DNA of 64,000 nucleotides, taken from Eremomyces bilateralis CBS 781.70 (taxonomy: Eukaryota > Ascomycota > Dothideomycetes > Eremomycetales > Eremomycetaceae). Every line of letters begins with the position of its first letter. Within the stretch, counting starts at the first letter, position 1. The position numbers and the translations under genes were made by a program. The notes beneath the pieces were generated by a model that worked only from the letters and a program-made list of their open reading frames with translations, was not told where the DNA came from and did not search any database. Location of the stretch: contig NW_022985092.1 of NCBI RefSeq assembly GCF_010015585.1, positions 14,664-78,663 on the forward strand. Reading direction: 5' to 3'. Positions 31,839-42,435 of this stretch are shown one piece after another.

Positions 31839-33449
31839 TTACAACCTTGCTGGAAGAAAAGTACTCTGGCTGGCCCTTTCTGCTGCTGCTTTTCCTGCCC
31901 GGCGTCCAAACACAGCTCCAGAGGTGAGACCACTGCCTCCTGGGTAGTTGTCGTAGAATAGACCTCCCAGCATTTCTCCAGCGCAGTACAGGCCTGGGAC
32001 AACAGTGTTGGTTGCCGCTGAAATGACGCCAGCCGTTTCTGGGTCGACCGCAAGACCGCCAAATGTGAACGTGACACCGCAAGTGACCTTGACCGCTAGA
32101 AACGGACCCTGAGTGAGCGACAAAGCCCAGTTGGACTTGGCAAGCGGAAGGCGTTGCTTGCTGGACTGTGTCGACAGACCGTCTCTGATAGGTGGATCCC
32201 ACTTGAGGTCGGGATTTTCAGCCCTGAAGGCTTCGACAGCATTATTATAGGTCCGAATGGTTTCGAGAAACTTGTCCGGGTTCCTGAGGCCTTTTTCGGC
32301 GCACTTGCGCGCCAACTCCTCAATCGTCTGGCCCACAATCCTCTCCACACGCTCGTCACGGTACTCCTCATCACGGAGCCACGGGGTGGTTTGCGCGTCC
32401 CAAACCTGAAAGGCGGCATTATCGGGTTGTGCAAGAATAGCTTTTCCGAAAATGGCGTAAGTATAGTTGCGGAGATCGACGCCTTCATCGACAAAGCGCT
32501 CGCCGTGAGTGTTAAGCATCAAGCCAAGTGGATATCCTGATTTGGTGAATTCATTTGAGATTTGACGATCTCCTGCATGAGCTGGAGCGTTGGCATCCCA
32601 TGCGACAGAGTGGCAGCCAGACCAGTTGCCGACCTGCTTCGCGTGGGCATCGCGCATGGCCAATTCCAGGACTGCGCCGGTATTGTACGGCGTGCCACGC
32701 ACTTTGGCAATGTCCCAGTTGGGACCCAGGTACTGCGCCCTCATCCTCGGGTTGGCTTCGAAACCTCCAGCGGCTAAAATGACGGACCCGGTGCTGATCT
32801 CCCGCTCCAGGCCATTCGACGCCTGTACTACGACAAACCTGACAGCACCGGTTTTGTGGTCGAGGACGAGACGCTTGGCTGGGGTGGAGAAGAGGACCTT
32901 AATGCCGAGTGCACGGGCGGCCCTGAGATGATCTTGAATGAGGCCTTTCCCGCCGTCCTGTGTCTTGAGCGACATGCCGCCCCAGAACTTGAATCTACCG
33001 TCGACTTCGTATGCTTGACGGTTGAACGAGAGCTGGAATCGGACACCATTCTTGGCTAGCCACTTGACTGCGTCGTTGGACTCGTTGATAAGAAGATTGG
33101 CGAGTTTTGGATCTGAGCGACCGTTGCAGATTCGATCAATGTCGGCATTGAAGTCGGCCGTCGTATAAGGTTGCATGTCAATCTTTTTCGCTGTGGCCTC
33201 GTCGACATTGTTTACAATTGGAAGTAGGTCTTGCAAGCCATGGTAGACAGTTCTGAAAGCTCCCGCGGTAAAGTATGAGTTGCCTCCAGCCCAGTTCTCA
33301 GGACACGCGTCGATGAGTAGGACACGCTTGGCTCCAGACTCTGCTGCCGATATGGCACTGCAGAATCCAGCGTTGCCGCCTCCAATGACCAGAACATCAA
33401 CATCTGGCGATGCAGGTAGATCGAGACCGTCGTCTGCTTGTGGTGTCAT
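31839..33449 (-). CDS. FAD-dependent dehydrogenase of the fumarate reductase/TcuA-like group
   Basis: Single exon, 536 residues. The N-terminal Rossmann motif 'VLVIGGGNAGFCSAISAAES' binds the FAD adenosine, and 'VILAAGGFEANPRMRAQYLG' and the C-terminal 'GLYCAGEMLGGLFYDNYPG' are the other FAD contacts of the FAD_binding_2 family. The stretch 'GCHSVAWDANAPAHAGDR' plus 'GERFVDEGVDLRNYTYA' matches what I recall of TcuA tricarballylate dehydrogenases and fungal relatives. Candidate reactions are oxidation of a polycarboxylate or reduction of a C=C bond next to a carboxylate. No signal peptide or heme domain is present. It closes the catabolic gene set and points at the SDR 3' end. Confidence 0.87.
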   Translation of the reverse strand: MTPQADDGLDLPASPDVDVLVIGGGNAGFCSAISAAESGAKRVLLIDACPENWAGGNSYFTAGAFRTVYHGLQDLLPIVNNVDEATAKKIDMQPYTTADFNADIDRICNGRSDPKLANLLINESNDAVKWLAKNGVRFQLSFNRQAYEVDGRFKFWGGMSLKTQDGGKGLIQDHLRAARALGIKVLFSTPAKRLVLDHKTGAVRFVVVQASNGLEREISTGSVILAAGGFEANPRMRAQYLGPNWDIAKVRGTPYNTGAVLELAMRDAHAKQVGNWSGCHSVAWDANAPAHAGDRQISNEFTKSGYPLGLMLNTHGERFVDEGVDLRNYTYAIFGKAILAQPDNAAFQVWDAQTTPWLRDEEYRDERVERIVGQTIEELARKCAEKGLRNPDKFLETIRTYNNAVEAFRAENPDLKWDPPIRDGLSTQSSKQRLPLAKSNWALSLTQGPFLAVKVTCGVTFTFGGLAVDPETAGVISAATNTVVPGLYCAGEMLGGLFYDNYPGGSGLTSGAVFGRRAGKAAAERASQSTFLPARL

Positions 33450-35146
33450 GAGGAATGTTTGGAGATTCGGAGTTGGTATGAATGGATGGTAAGATTATTG
33501 TGACTGACCCTATACAGTTTGGATTAAGTGGTAATGTCTTCCACAGCGGATGGCTTACGCTTCTTTCACTTTCTCTTTTTATCCAGTCGCGGATCTTCCT
33601 CTTGGTGGAGAGCTGATATCGCGACGCGACCCAAGAGCTACTCAGTAGGACCAGAGCCATACTCGGGCTCTGAAGCCCCGTGGGCTTTCGTGCAGCATGA
33701 TGCCACAACGGAAGGTGACCACCCGGGCAGACTCATTTCGTCCGACCTTATGGAGCAAAATCCAAAGACTACCGTATTTGGCCATTGGGGTGCGGAACAG
33801 GGGAGATCATACTGGATCTCATTCGTTGATCGCCGATAAGATTTTTGCCAGTATCCAAACTCAAGACTGCGACGGAGGGAGACCGTCCGACCTGGCGCCA
33901 CAAGTGGGAGTGGACTGCTGCCGATGGCTTTTGGTCAACAGGAACCCTGCGTCATTTCCGAAGTGCAGTGCCAGGGATACCTGGGTCCATGTGCCGCCAG
34001 GAAATGGCGGCAAACCCCTTCAAAAAAAAAGAGGTGGATGTCTCAGGAGAGTAATGGAAAACGCGTTACTTAGGCACGTTAGGTAGTTAGTTAAAAGTTA
34101 GGAGTAATTAAGGCAAGTCGAGATCCTTGACCGATATAGTCATGTGATATATGGATAATGCCCCTCCTCTCTCCTGGATCTTCCCAGCTTAATTGGAGTC
34201 ACCTACTCTAATTACCCAAACTTTGCGCAGCGCTCCTACGACCATATCTTGACTTACACTGTGACGTCCTTTGGGTTGTTTGGTCTTGTCTTCCTATCTT
34301 TCCAGTTGTACTACCGAAACTCGTATCACAATCTAGGTCCTCAGGTTTTCGGCATTGCCATCTCTAAACGACTTGGCCTCAATGGCTCGATCCAAGCCTG
34401 CTCCAATGTAAGATTTTGATTAACGACCAATAAGAAGTGGTTACAGTGAGGTGCATTCAATATAACATCTACACCCACACCATTTTGTATTCTTGTATGA
34501 ACCGCTAGACTTCTAGCGGATATGCGATCAGTATCACTGTATCAGAGTATAGCTAAGTACTCTAACGTCTCCAGCGGTGCCGACGTTGGAGAAGTTGGTA
34601 ACTGTGCAGCTTACCTCCAGGCATACATGAATCGAAGCTTAATTTATCCGGGTGTGGGGTGTCCGAACGTCATCCCTTCATCTACAACTCTTCTAGATGG
34701 GAACTTGTGAGTCGTGCACTGAAGTCCTGCATCAAGGGGGTTGAACCATTGAATGCTACCACCACGAATGGCATTGCGGCTCGCACTAGGAAATTCCATC
34801 GCTGGGTATAGCCGCATTCCAAATTGTTGTGGGAGATTCATAAACCATTCAGCAGGCGGTAAATTACTTTGTGAGGATAAAACGACTTCATTCTGTGTTG
34901 TCTGGGCCGCTTAGTGTTCGGTATGCCGACAGCCAGGGTAGCAAGTACGGATATACAAATACGAGAAACTATATAACATTTGTATTAAACATCGAAAACC
35001 AAGGTCAGTAGAGTATTTCTATGAGTGCGTCCTAATCTAAGCAGATTTGTATGGGATATAAATAATGGCAGCATACCGGTAATCTCGAAGCAAGTTTATC
35101 CCATTGTTTCTACCACAGTACGATAATTTGAGGACACCTGTTGAAG
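33450..35146. other. long intergenic region with weak coding-like traces
   Basis: Upstream region of the FAD enzyme on the left. At 34180-34410 a frame without ATG, after a 'cttcccag' acceptor-like site and ending at a 'gtaag' donor-like site, reads like an exon ('TYTVTSFGLFGLVFLSFQLY'). A second stretch at 34555-34710 contains 'GNCAAYLQAYMNRSLIYPG'. Together they may be remains of a degraded gene; no family was recognised. Confidence 0.3.
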
Positions 35147-35619
35147 ATGAAGTTGACTGCTTACCTAGCCGGCCTTCTGGCAACCACTATTTTAGCGCAG
35201 AATTCATGCCGGAATGCTGTATGTCATTACCAATGCCCATTTACTTGGAGAGTCCACTCTTCTCACTAGAATCCAGGCGACTGGTTTGACTGGCGTGTGC
35301 ACCACCACGCAGCACTGTGCGAACGGCCTCAATTCACCCTTGCGAGGATACTACACGAATGGTGATTGTCCAAATGGTATGGCGATCTATCCTCGTTCAG
35401 TGAAGACCCAGAGGCAGGCAGTCCTCTGGCTCATCGAGGCGGCCATGCTGACGAGATGACATAGACCCAGCCAATATCAAATGCTGCTTCGTTGTCGGAT
35501 GTTCTGTCCCGAAGGTAGTTGGGTATGGGTTCTGCAGGAATACTGGAGAGGGATGTAAGAATCCCCGTGGGTTCACTAGCGGACGATGCCCAGGTCCGTC
35601 GAATGTTAAATGCTGTTGA
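35147..35619 (+). CDS. small cysteine-rich secreted protein with two repeats
   Basis: Three exons (35147-35218, 35277-35376, 35465-35619; introns 58 and 88 bp) sum to 327 nt, 108 residues. Residues 1-18 are a signal peptide ('KLTAYLAGLLATTILA'). The mature part has 12 Cys in two related modules: C21-x10-C32-x5-C38-x16-C55-x8-CC, and C70-x10-C81-x6-C88-x10-C99-x7-CC. Both modules end CP-x-x-P-x-N-[IV]-KCC. The second intron ends with a CTGAC branch motif and 'acatag', and its removal creates 'DCPNDPANIKCC', so the model is well supported although no single frame shows it. Similar CP..P..[IV]KCC modules occur, as I recall, on fungal secreted cell-wall enzymes. Here they stand alone, as in small effectors or antimicrobial proteins. 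Function is unknown. Confidence 0.78.
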
Positions 35620-35923
35620 AGCAGCAGATCGATATGGATGTATGGAGTGAACCGAATATATTCTTGACTGAGCCGAAATCGTTCCGCTTGTGGATCTCTA
35701 GTTGTGTTGAGGGTAGGCTTTGAAACGCCTATGTAGCAATCAAAGTTGACTCTTGTCTGAATGATCTGAATGACTCAAAATAAAAGGAGTCCATGTATCT
35801 ACTGCGCTTGAATTTTGAGAAGCCGATGCTTGGTAACCATACTTAATATTAGATAGTAGGAGTGAAGATGGCAGGAGTGGATTCTGGAGATGGCGGGAAA
35901 TATCACTATGTCATACCCAGATA
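35620..35923. other. 3' flank of the Cys-rich gene
   Basis: No feature beyond the TA target site at 35922-35923. Confidence 0.5.
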
Positions 35924-35973
35924 AGTTCAACCCCCTGTCAAGTAGCCAACCACTCGAGTAGCCAGTATCACCA
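35924..35973 (+). repeat. left TIR of intact pogo element (50 bp, perfect)
   Basis: Identical to the reverse complement of 37686-37735 over 50 bases. It contains an internal direct echo 'agtagcc'. Confidence 0.95.
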
Positions 35974-36023
35974 CCTCTATCACCATCTCTCTAACCGCGA
36001 TATCTCCACCACCGTACAATATC

Positions 36024-37640
36024 ATGATACCAAACTCGGAAGACCCGGTCCAACAGGCTATTGATGCCTTACAGACCGGTCAATGCAAATCACAAAACGA
36101 AGCTGCGGCGCTATTCAAGGTCAACCGACGCACCCTTCAAACCCGCCTAAAAGGCCGCCTACCACGCGTAGTAGCTCAACAATCTCGCCAACGCCTTACA
36201 CCGGACCAAGAATCCTTTTTAGTCGACTGGATACTTGAAAATGACGCTCAAGGATTCCCCCCTACTCACGCACGGCTTCGCGAAATGGCATCTCGAGTTC
36301 TACGCCTCCAAGGAGACTCAACGCCCCTCGGGAAGAACTGGGTAACGCGTTTCCTACACCGTAATCCACGCGTTGCGACCTGTATCGGGCGTAGTCTTGA
36401 TGTTGCCCGACGTCAGGCTGCAACTAAGGATACAATCGACGCGTTCTACACGTATTTTCACCAAGTTCAAACTCAGTACGATGTCCACCCCTCTGATACC
36501 TGGAATATGGATGAGGTTGGCATAGGACTAGGGATTTGCGCTAATTCTACGGTTATCGCAGACTCGCAGAAGTCAACGGCCTATATCACTAGTCCTATGG
36601 GCCGCGAATGGATTAGTATCGTTGAAACTGTCTCCGCGACCGGCCAGTACATCAGACCAGCGATTATACAGAAAGGCGCCACGTTACAGTCTTCTTGGTT
36701 CCCTGAACAACCTCCAGACTTCCATTATACGGTATCAGAGAACGGCTGGACTTCAAATCAACACGCGTTGGTTTGGCTCCGTACGGTTTTCCTGCCTGAA
36801 ACCGCTACACAGCGGCAGTACCGGATTCTGCTAATGGACGGGCACGGTAGTCACGCAACCATCGATTTCTTGTACGAATGCAAGATAAACAACGTAATCG
36901 TGGTCTTCCTACCTGCACATACCTCCCATATCCTTCAACCTCTGGATCTCGCCTGTTTTTCGCCTCTAAAACGCTTTTACAAGACCCTCCTCCGCCAAAG
37001 CGCGTATATCGACGAGGCCCTACCGATTAAACGACGGAGATTCATTGTCCTCTATGCAGAGGCACGTCAGGCACGCCTAACCGACCGTACAATCAGATCT
37101 GGGTGGAAGGCTGCAGGACTTGTGCCGCTTGACCGGTCAAAGGGCCTCAGTAACCGCTTCGTTGTACCGTCACCGCCTACCGTAACCGCACCACCAATTC
37201 CACCACCAAACACGCCTCCACGCACCCCCATACCAGTCCCCTCCGTTCTCCAGACGACGCCCTACAAGCCAAAACAGGTACAGAGTGCATTACGCGTTCT
37301 TAGCAAGAATACACGCGTGGCAAAGACGACGAAGTCGTATATAGAGAAGGCAGCCAAGGCGATCGGAGTGCTACAGGCGCGTCAGGCCTCATCAGATCTG
37401 AAAATCGCGGGCTTACAGGCACGCCTTGATGCTGCTACAGCACCAAAACGTAAAAAGAAAGTTCAGATAGATCTTAATCAGAGGTTTGCGCAAGTTCGGG
37501 AGATCAAATTGGCACAAGAAGCTGTACGAGCGGTAGAGGAAGATTACCAACGAAGACATCCAATTTCGGAGGCCAAATCTACATCAGAGTCTCTCCAAGC
37601 TGTATCTTTTGAATCATGCTGTATAGATTTCCAAATATAA
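36024..37640 (+). CDS. pogo-type DDE transposase
   Basis: Uninterrupted frame of 538 residues filling the element. The N-terminal half has a psq/HTH domain (residues about 10-55, 'NEAAALFKVNRRTLQTRLKG') and a CENP-B-type second HTH (about 65-130, 'LREMASRVLRLQGDSTPLGK' to 'FLHRNP'). The DDE_1 catalytic core has its acids in 'WNMDEVGIGLG', 'LLMDGHGSHAT' and 'HILQPLDLACFSPLK'. A Pro/Thr-rich linker and a basic coiled C-terminus follow. Length and layout equal those of active Fot1/Pot2-like transposases. All catalytic residues are present, so the protein may be functional. It would move the element by cut and paste at TA sites. Confidence 0.95.
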   Translation: MIPNSEDPVQQAIDALQTGQCKSQNEAAALFKVNRRTLQTRLKGRLPRVVAQQSRQRLTPDQESFLVDWILENDAQGFPPTHARLREMASRVLRLQGDSTPLGKNWVTRFLHRNPRVATCIGRSLDVARRQAATKDTIDAFYTYFHQVQTQYDVHPSDTWNMDEVGIGLGICANSTVIADSQKSTAYITSPMGREWISIVETVSATGQYIRPAIIQKGATLQSSWFPEQPPDFHYTVSENGWTSNQHALVWLRTVFLPETATQRQYRILLMDGHGSHATIDFLYECKINNVIVVFLPAHTSHILQPLDLACFSPLKRFYKTLLRQSAYIDEALPIKRRRFIVLYAEARQARLTDRTIRSGWKAAGLVPLDRSKGLSNRFVVPSPPTVTAPPIPPPNTPPRTPIPVPSVLQTTPYKPKQVQSALRVLSKNTRVAKTTKSYIEKAAKAIGVLQARQASSDLKIAGLQARLDAATAPKRKKKVQIDLNQRFAQVREIKLAQEAVRAVEEDYQRRHPISEAKSTSESLQAVSFESCCIDFQI

Positions 37641-37685
37641 TATGTTTTAGTAGAGATATTGCTGTCTGACCGATGGAGGTTGAGA

Positions 37686-37735
37686 TGGTGATACTGGCTA
37701 CTCGAGTGGTTGGCTACTTGACAGGGGGTTGAACT
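37686..37735 (-). repeat. right TIR of intact pogo element (50 bp, perfect)
   Basis: Inverted partner of 35924-35973. Followed by TA. Confidence 0.95.
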
Positions 37736-37965
37736 TACCCTAGACAATCTGATGGCGCCATACCTGCTTTGGTGAAGCGCTCCGCTAGAAGACCAGTAAA
37801 AACTAGCCGATATTCAAACGTGGAGAGGGCTGAGATGGACTAAAAAGTGTCCGAAATTCGGAAGATCCAGGCCTGAAACGATGTTGCGATCGCGTTGTAT
37901 CTTCCATAGGACGGAATAAAAGTCCTCTCGCCACCAGCTGGGTATCGTCCTTCACTCAACTCAAA

Positions 37966-39014
37966 ATGTCCGAAGAAGTCGCATCTACATACGACGGTAT
38001 CTCTCTTTCCCCTAGAAGCAAAGATGCCAATTTCTAACGAGCAAATATCTAGGTGCTGTCCGTATCGCCGTCATTGGCGGCACAGGTCTCCAACAACTCC
38101 CCCACTTCACCCGCGTCGCATCCATCGAGACCACCACGCCATGGGGAACTCCCTCCTCTCCGATCACCATTCTCCACCATCCTTCTCCCTCCAACGGCGA
38201 GCCGATTCCGATCGCATTTATCTCGCGGCACGGCCTACACCATGAACTGGCGCCCCACGAAGTCCCCGCGCGCGCGAACATCGCCGCGCTACGGAAGCTC
38301 GGCGTGCGAACCATCATCGCCTTCAGCGCCGTCGGAAGCTTGCAGGAAGAGTTCAAGCCCCGCGACTTCCTCGTGCCGGACCAGGTGATCGATCGCACCA
38401 AGGGGATCCGACCGTTTACGTTCTTCGAAGGGGGCATGGTGGGACATGTTGGCTTTGCGGACCCGTTCGACGAGAGCTTAGCGAAGGTGGTCAGGAAATG
38501 CGGACATACCTTGCAAGGAGACGGGGTAGTGCTTCATGACCGCGGGACGTTGATCTGCATGGGTGAGTGCTGTGCGACGCCATTCGATTGAAGGCATTAT
38601 GCTGATTCTACTGTAGAGGGACCGCAATTCTCGACTCGAGCGGAAAGCAACCTCTACCGATCATGGGGCGCTCATGTCATCAACATGTCCGCGCTTCCCG
38701 AAGCGAAGCTCGCCAAAGAGGCTGAGATCGGATATGTTATGATCTGCATGGCGACAGACTACGATTGCTGGCGAGGCCACGAGGACGTCAATGTTGAGAT
38801 GGTCATGGCCCACATGAGGGCGAACTCCACGAACGCGAGGCACTTCGTCAGCGCGGTCCTCGACGAGCTCTCGAAATCCGAGCACACAGATCTGGTCGCA
38901 GCCAAGCATCTGGAGGGTATGATGAAGGGAGCTGGTAGCATCACGGCGAAGGAAGGGCGGAAATTTGACGCTGCAGAGAAACTTGGCTGGCTATTTCCAG
39001 GATACTTTGACTGA
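37966..39014 (+). CDS. MEU1: S-methyl-5'-thioadenosine phosphorylase
   Basis: Three exons (37966-37996, 38053-38562, 38617-39014) sum to 939 nt, 312 residues. The introns of 56 and 54 bp begin 'gtatct' and 'gtgagt'. The enzyme splits methylthioadenosine with phosphate into adenine and methylthioribose-1-phosphate, the first step of methionine salvage. Phosphate/ribose-site motifs are visible: 'IAVIGGTGLQQL', 'FISRHGLHHELAPHEVPARA' and 'GPQFSTRAESNLYRSWGA'. The substrate-site Met and Asp are in 'INMSALPEAKLAKEAEIGY' and 'MATDYDCW'. The MTA-phosphorylase branch of the PNP/UDP_2 family is clear. A pogo transposon ends 230 bp upstream, so the promoter is shortened or replaced by transposon sequence. 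Confidence 0.93.
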
Positions 39015-39347
39015 GCCAGTGGGTAGTTTCGCCCTCCCAGCAAAGTGCGGTAAGTGGCAGCATAGTCAACACGGCATTGCAGTCTTTGATTTGCAAATTC
39101 AACATCGGTAGGTTTTTGCCGCTTGGAAATAGACTAGAGAAATGATGTGTCCATGCTCCTTCGTTGCTCTTTCAGCCTTGTGTCAATTTGGTCCATTATC
39201 TTTCACTTTCATTGCGCACCCTGTCCAGTCGTCCACGAGAATGAGTTACGCCGATTACAATTTGCTAGTCGATTGGTATCTGATCTATGTATCCTTAAGT
39301 CAAGACCTCACGCCAGGAACGCATGTCTGAAGGGAGAGAAAACGAGG
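39015..39347. other. convergent 3' region
   Basis: Between the MTA phosphorylase and ALDH stop codons. Nothing recognised. Confidence 0.5.
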
Positions 39348-41010
39348 TCATACGTTCGTATTCCCAATCGTCACACTCTTGATGTTCTGGTATTCCGCCA
39401 GACCATAGTGCGACCCCTCCCTACCATAACCGCTCTCCTTGATTCCACCGAAGGGAGCCTCTGCGGCGCTGATCTTGCCGGTGTTGACCCCGATCATGCC
39501 GCACTCTAGCCTCCTCGCAACCCTCATCACGCGGCCGACGTCTTTCGAGAAAAAGTATCCCGCGAGGCCAAACTCAGTGTCGTTGGCCAGCTTCACGGCA
39601 TCGTCCTCGTTGTCGAATGTGAAGATCGGAGCAAGAGGTCCGAAGGTTTCATCGTAGGCGACTAGCATCTCGCGGGTGACGCCAGACAGCACAGTGGGTT
39701 CATGGAAGAACCCGGGGTGGTCGGGAGCGGCTCCGCCAAACTCGAGCTTAGCGCCTTTGGAAACTGCATCTTTAATGTGCTCCTTGACTTTGTCGACCCC
39801 GCCGCGGTTGACAAGGGGGCCTTGTGTGGTGGACGGATCCATACCCGGGCCCAACTTCAGTGCGGCCACCTTTTCAACAAGCTTGGCCGTGAACGCAGGG
39901 GCAATGCCCTTCTGAACGATGAGACGATTGGCACTGAGAAACGGTTAGTTATGAGAAGCATTACAACCACCGAAAATACCACGCACCAGACACAGGTCTG
40001 ACCCGTGCATCGGAACTTGCAGAACATGGCACCCTCCACAGCAAGGTCAACATCCGCGTCATCAAAGACGATGAACGGAGCGTTTCCACCCAGCTCAAGA
40101 CTGCACTTCTTCAAAGTGTCAGCAGCCAGCTTCGCGAGCATCTTGCCCACTCCGGTCGAACCCGTAAAGCTAATCTTCTTCACGATCGGGTTCGTGCAGA
40201 GTTCCGTTGCCGCCTGCCGATCCTTCGTCGGACAGACCTGGAGACATTTCGGAGGGATCCCCGCCTCCACGGCCAGTTTCGTGAGCGCCAGGCAAGTGAA
40301 GGGCGTCTCCGACGGCGGCTTGATGACGACGGCGCAGCCCGCCGCGAACGCGGGCGCGATCTTCCGGGTGATCATGGCGGCAGGGAAGTTCCACGGCGTG
40401 ATGATTCCACAAACTCCTACCGGCTCCTTGAAGGTCATGAGCGTGGTATGGGGCGTTTGCGAGGGAATCGTCTCGCCATACGCTCGGGTACCTTCTTCGG
40501 AGAACCAGCTAATGAAGCTGGCGGCATAGGCGACTTCCCCCTTGGCTTCGGCGAAGGTTTTGCCGTTCTCGAGACACAGAATTTGGGCGATGTCGTCCTG
40601 GTTGGCCATGATCAGGTTGTACCACGTTCGCAGCGCCGCACCCCGCTGGAGAGCGGTGGTGGAGAGCCAATATTCCCGCTGCGCGACATCGGCGCTAGAA
40701 ATGGCTTTCTTGAAGTCTTCAAGGTCACAGTTGGCGACTTCGCCAAGAACTGTCTCAGAGGAGGGTTCTAAGGATTTATCAGCACCAGATCGGAGATGTA
40801 GCTCCAGGTGGAAAACCCACCATAGACCGGAAATTTCTTGGACTTGCTGACCCATTCACCGTCAATGAAAGCATCTTGGACGAAGAGGCTGGAATCCTTC
40901 AACTGCATGCAATTAATAGTCAGTGCCTTTTCCCTGCCAATGAGTTGGAACACACTCACGTTGAGCGTCCGGACGCTGTCGCCATTGGCATCTCCGTTTG
41001 TCAGCCCCAT
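39348..41010 (-). CDS. succinate-semialdehyde dehydrogenase-like aldehyde dehydrogenase (second copy type)
   Basis: Four exons (41010-40960, 40902-40821, 40767-39987, 39933-39348) sum to exactly 1,500 nt, 499 residues. Introns are 57, 53 and 53 bp. Landmarks are 'IITPWNFPAAMITRKIAPA', 'FTGSTGVGKML', the catalytic Glu in 'LELGGNAPFIVFDDADVD', the catalytic Cys in 'CTGQTCVCANR' (the last intron splits the codon of the second Cys), and 'GGIKESGYGREGSHYGLAEY'. The C-terminal 'GLAEYQNIKSV' block and the overall pattern are typical of SSADH, which ends the GABA shunt by making succinate. Compared with the 26.6 kb gene, intron positions differ, so the two are old paralogues rather than a recent duplicate. 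The N-terminus is polar and probably cytosolic. Confidence 0.93.
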
Positions 41011-42435
41011 GTTTGTGTGGGTAATCCTTTTTCTTCAGGGTCGTCGGGCCGTGATCCCAGTTGGCTTATCTCTCGCGCGATGCCGCTTTTCACGTCGTCT
41101 TGGAGGTTCAAGTTCGAAGGAACACCCGCCCATCTCGCCGGGGAATTGGCCCGCCATATATATCACTCAGCGGCGTCCACCGGTCCACGCCATACGTCGT
41201 CGCAGGGAAGTCCATTCTTAGCCTGCGGGGCAGCTTTCTCGTTCCCCGCTTCCATGATGCTATAGTCTATAGCTGATTCGCTAGATCCATGATTCCGGGG
41301 TGAAGCGTCGAATATCTTTAATATCACATTTGTTCGACACCCTCTTCACGGAATTTCGATGGGGGGGCAGGATTCCATCCTTTGGCCCGATTTCGAGGCT
41401 ATTACCTTGAAATATATATACTGTTGGTGGTAAAACCCGGACTTTCCCTTCATCGTGTGTTTCCGGACCATCTGGACAGTCCCTGTCACGAGAGTCTGTG
41501 AGAATGCCTGTCCTGCAGCCTCCCCCCAATTAATTCTAGCGTCTGATCTCGGCGCGCTCAGTTCTAGAGCACAGAACTTGTCACATTGCCGTTTCAAATC
41601 CATGTCAGCGGCATGAGCCCTTGTTGGAATCAATAAATCCAATGTGAGAGGAGCCCGATCACACCCGTGTGGCTTCTAGTCGCGTCGGGTCTAGAACATA
41701 CGCCACATCTGGCTCTCAAGAACGAACACGATGCACACTGGCGCTCGGAACTACAAGCACTGAGGACGGGGCAATAGGATTTCAATAGAGACCTGGTACT
41801 CGGAAGACGAAAACTTTCAAGGCTACTTCTCCCAGTTCCGTAAACGAGAGTACACTGGGCTGGCCGACCACTACCGCGTCGCTTTCCACGCCGCAGCAGT
41901 TGGTGGCTTGAAAACCTTTGCGTCGTTGGCACAACCCACGGCCTACACCGTGCAAACACAGACTTCGACATCAAGACGGGATTAGAGTCTTCTGCCTTGT
42001 ATACTGAAGCCTTGCGTCGAGGTATGGCGATTTGAATTCCATCCTCCGGCCGAACGTCTTGATCGCCGCGTTCAAGTATTGCCAGACAGTTCGGAGCGAT
42101 GTTGCTCTCTTAACAACCAACGCGGTCCCTTATGAACGACCTTGACGGTAGATACTGCGGCCACATTTCTAACAAATCATCGTGTGGGCTCTATTCGCTC
42201 CATTTGACGAGGCTCTAGAGACACGTCGATGGCGGACCGCAGAGCCTCAATATCTCGCCGCCGCCAGGGGCTTCGAGCCTTCAGCCTCAGCCTTGTCTTC
42301 CAGTAACACAGTCGATGATTCTTCTCGACCCGATGTATTTCTTAACTCGTCCCCGCTCAATCCCAGTTCATGTTATTTCGTTCCTTTCTGTATGTTGACC
42401 TTGTCTGTCGTTCGGTGCTTTCCAAAAGTCTCGCA
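41011..42435. other. divergent intergenic region
   Basis: Promoters of the SSADH-like gene (left) and the membrane-protein gene (right). Short frames only; no RNA gene or repeat seen. Confidence 0.45.

Larger units (their letters stand above)
35924..37735 (+). mobile_element. pogo/Fot-type DNA transposon, looks intact
   Basis: The element is 1,812 bp with perfect 50-bp terminal inverted repeats (35924-35973 and 37686-37735, beginning 'agttcaaccccctgtcaagt'). It is flanked by TA at 35922-35923 and 37736-37737, as expected for pogo-group insertion. It holds one unbroken transposase gene. The perfect repeats and open frame point to recent activity. It lies 305 bp after the Cys-rich gene and ends 230 bp before the start codon of methylthioadenosine phosphorylase, so it may affect expression of that gene. 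Confidence 0.95.
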
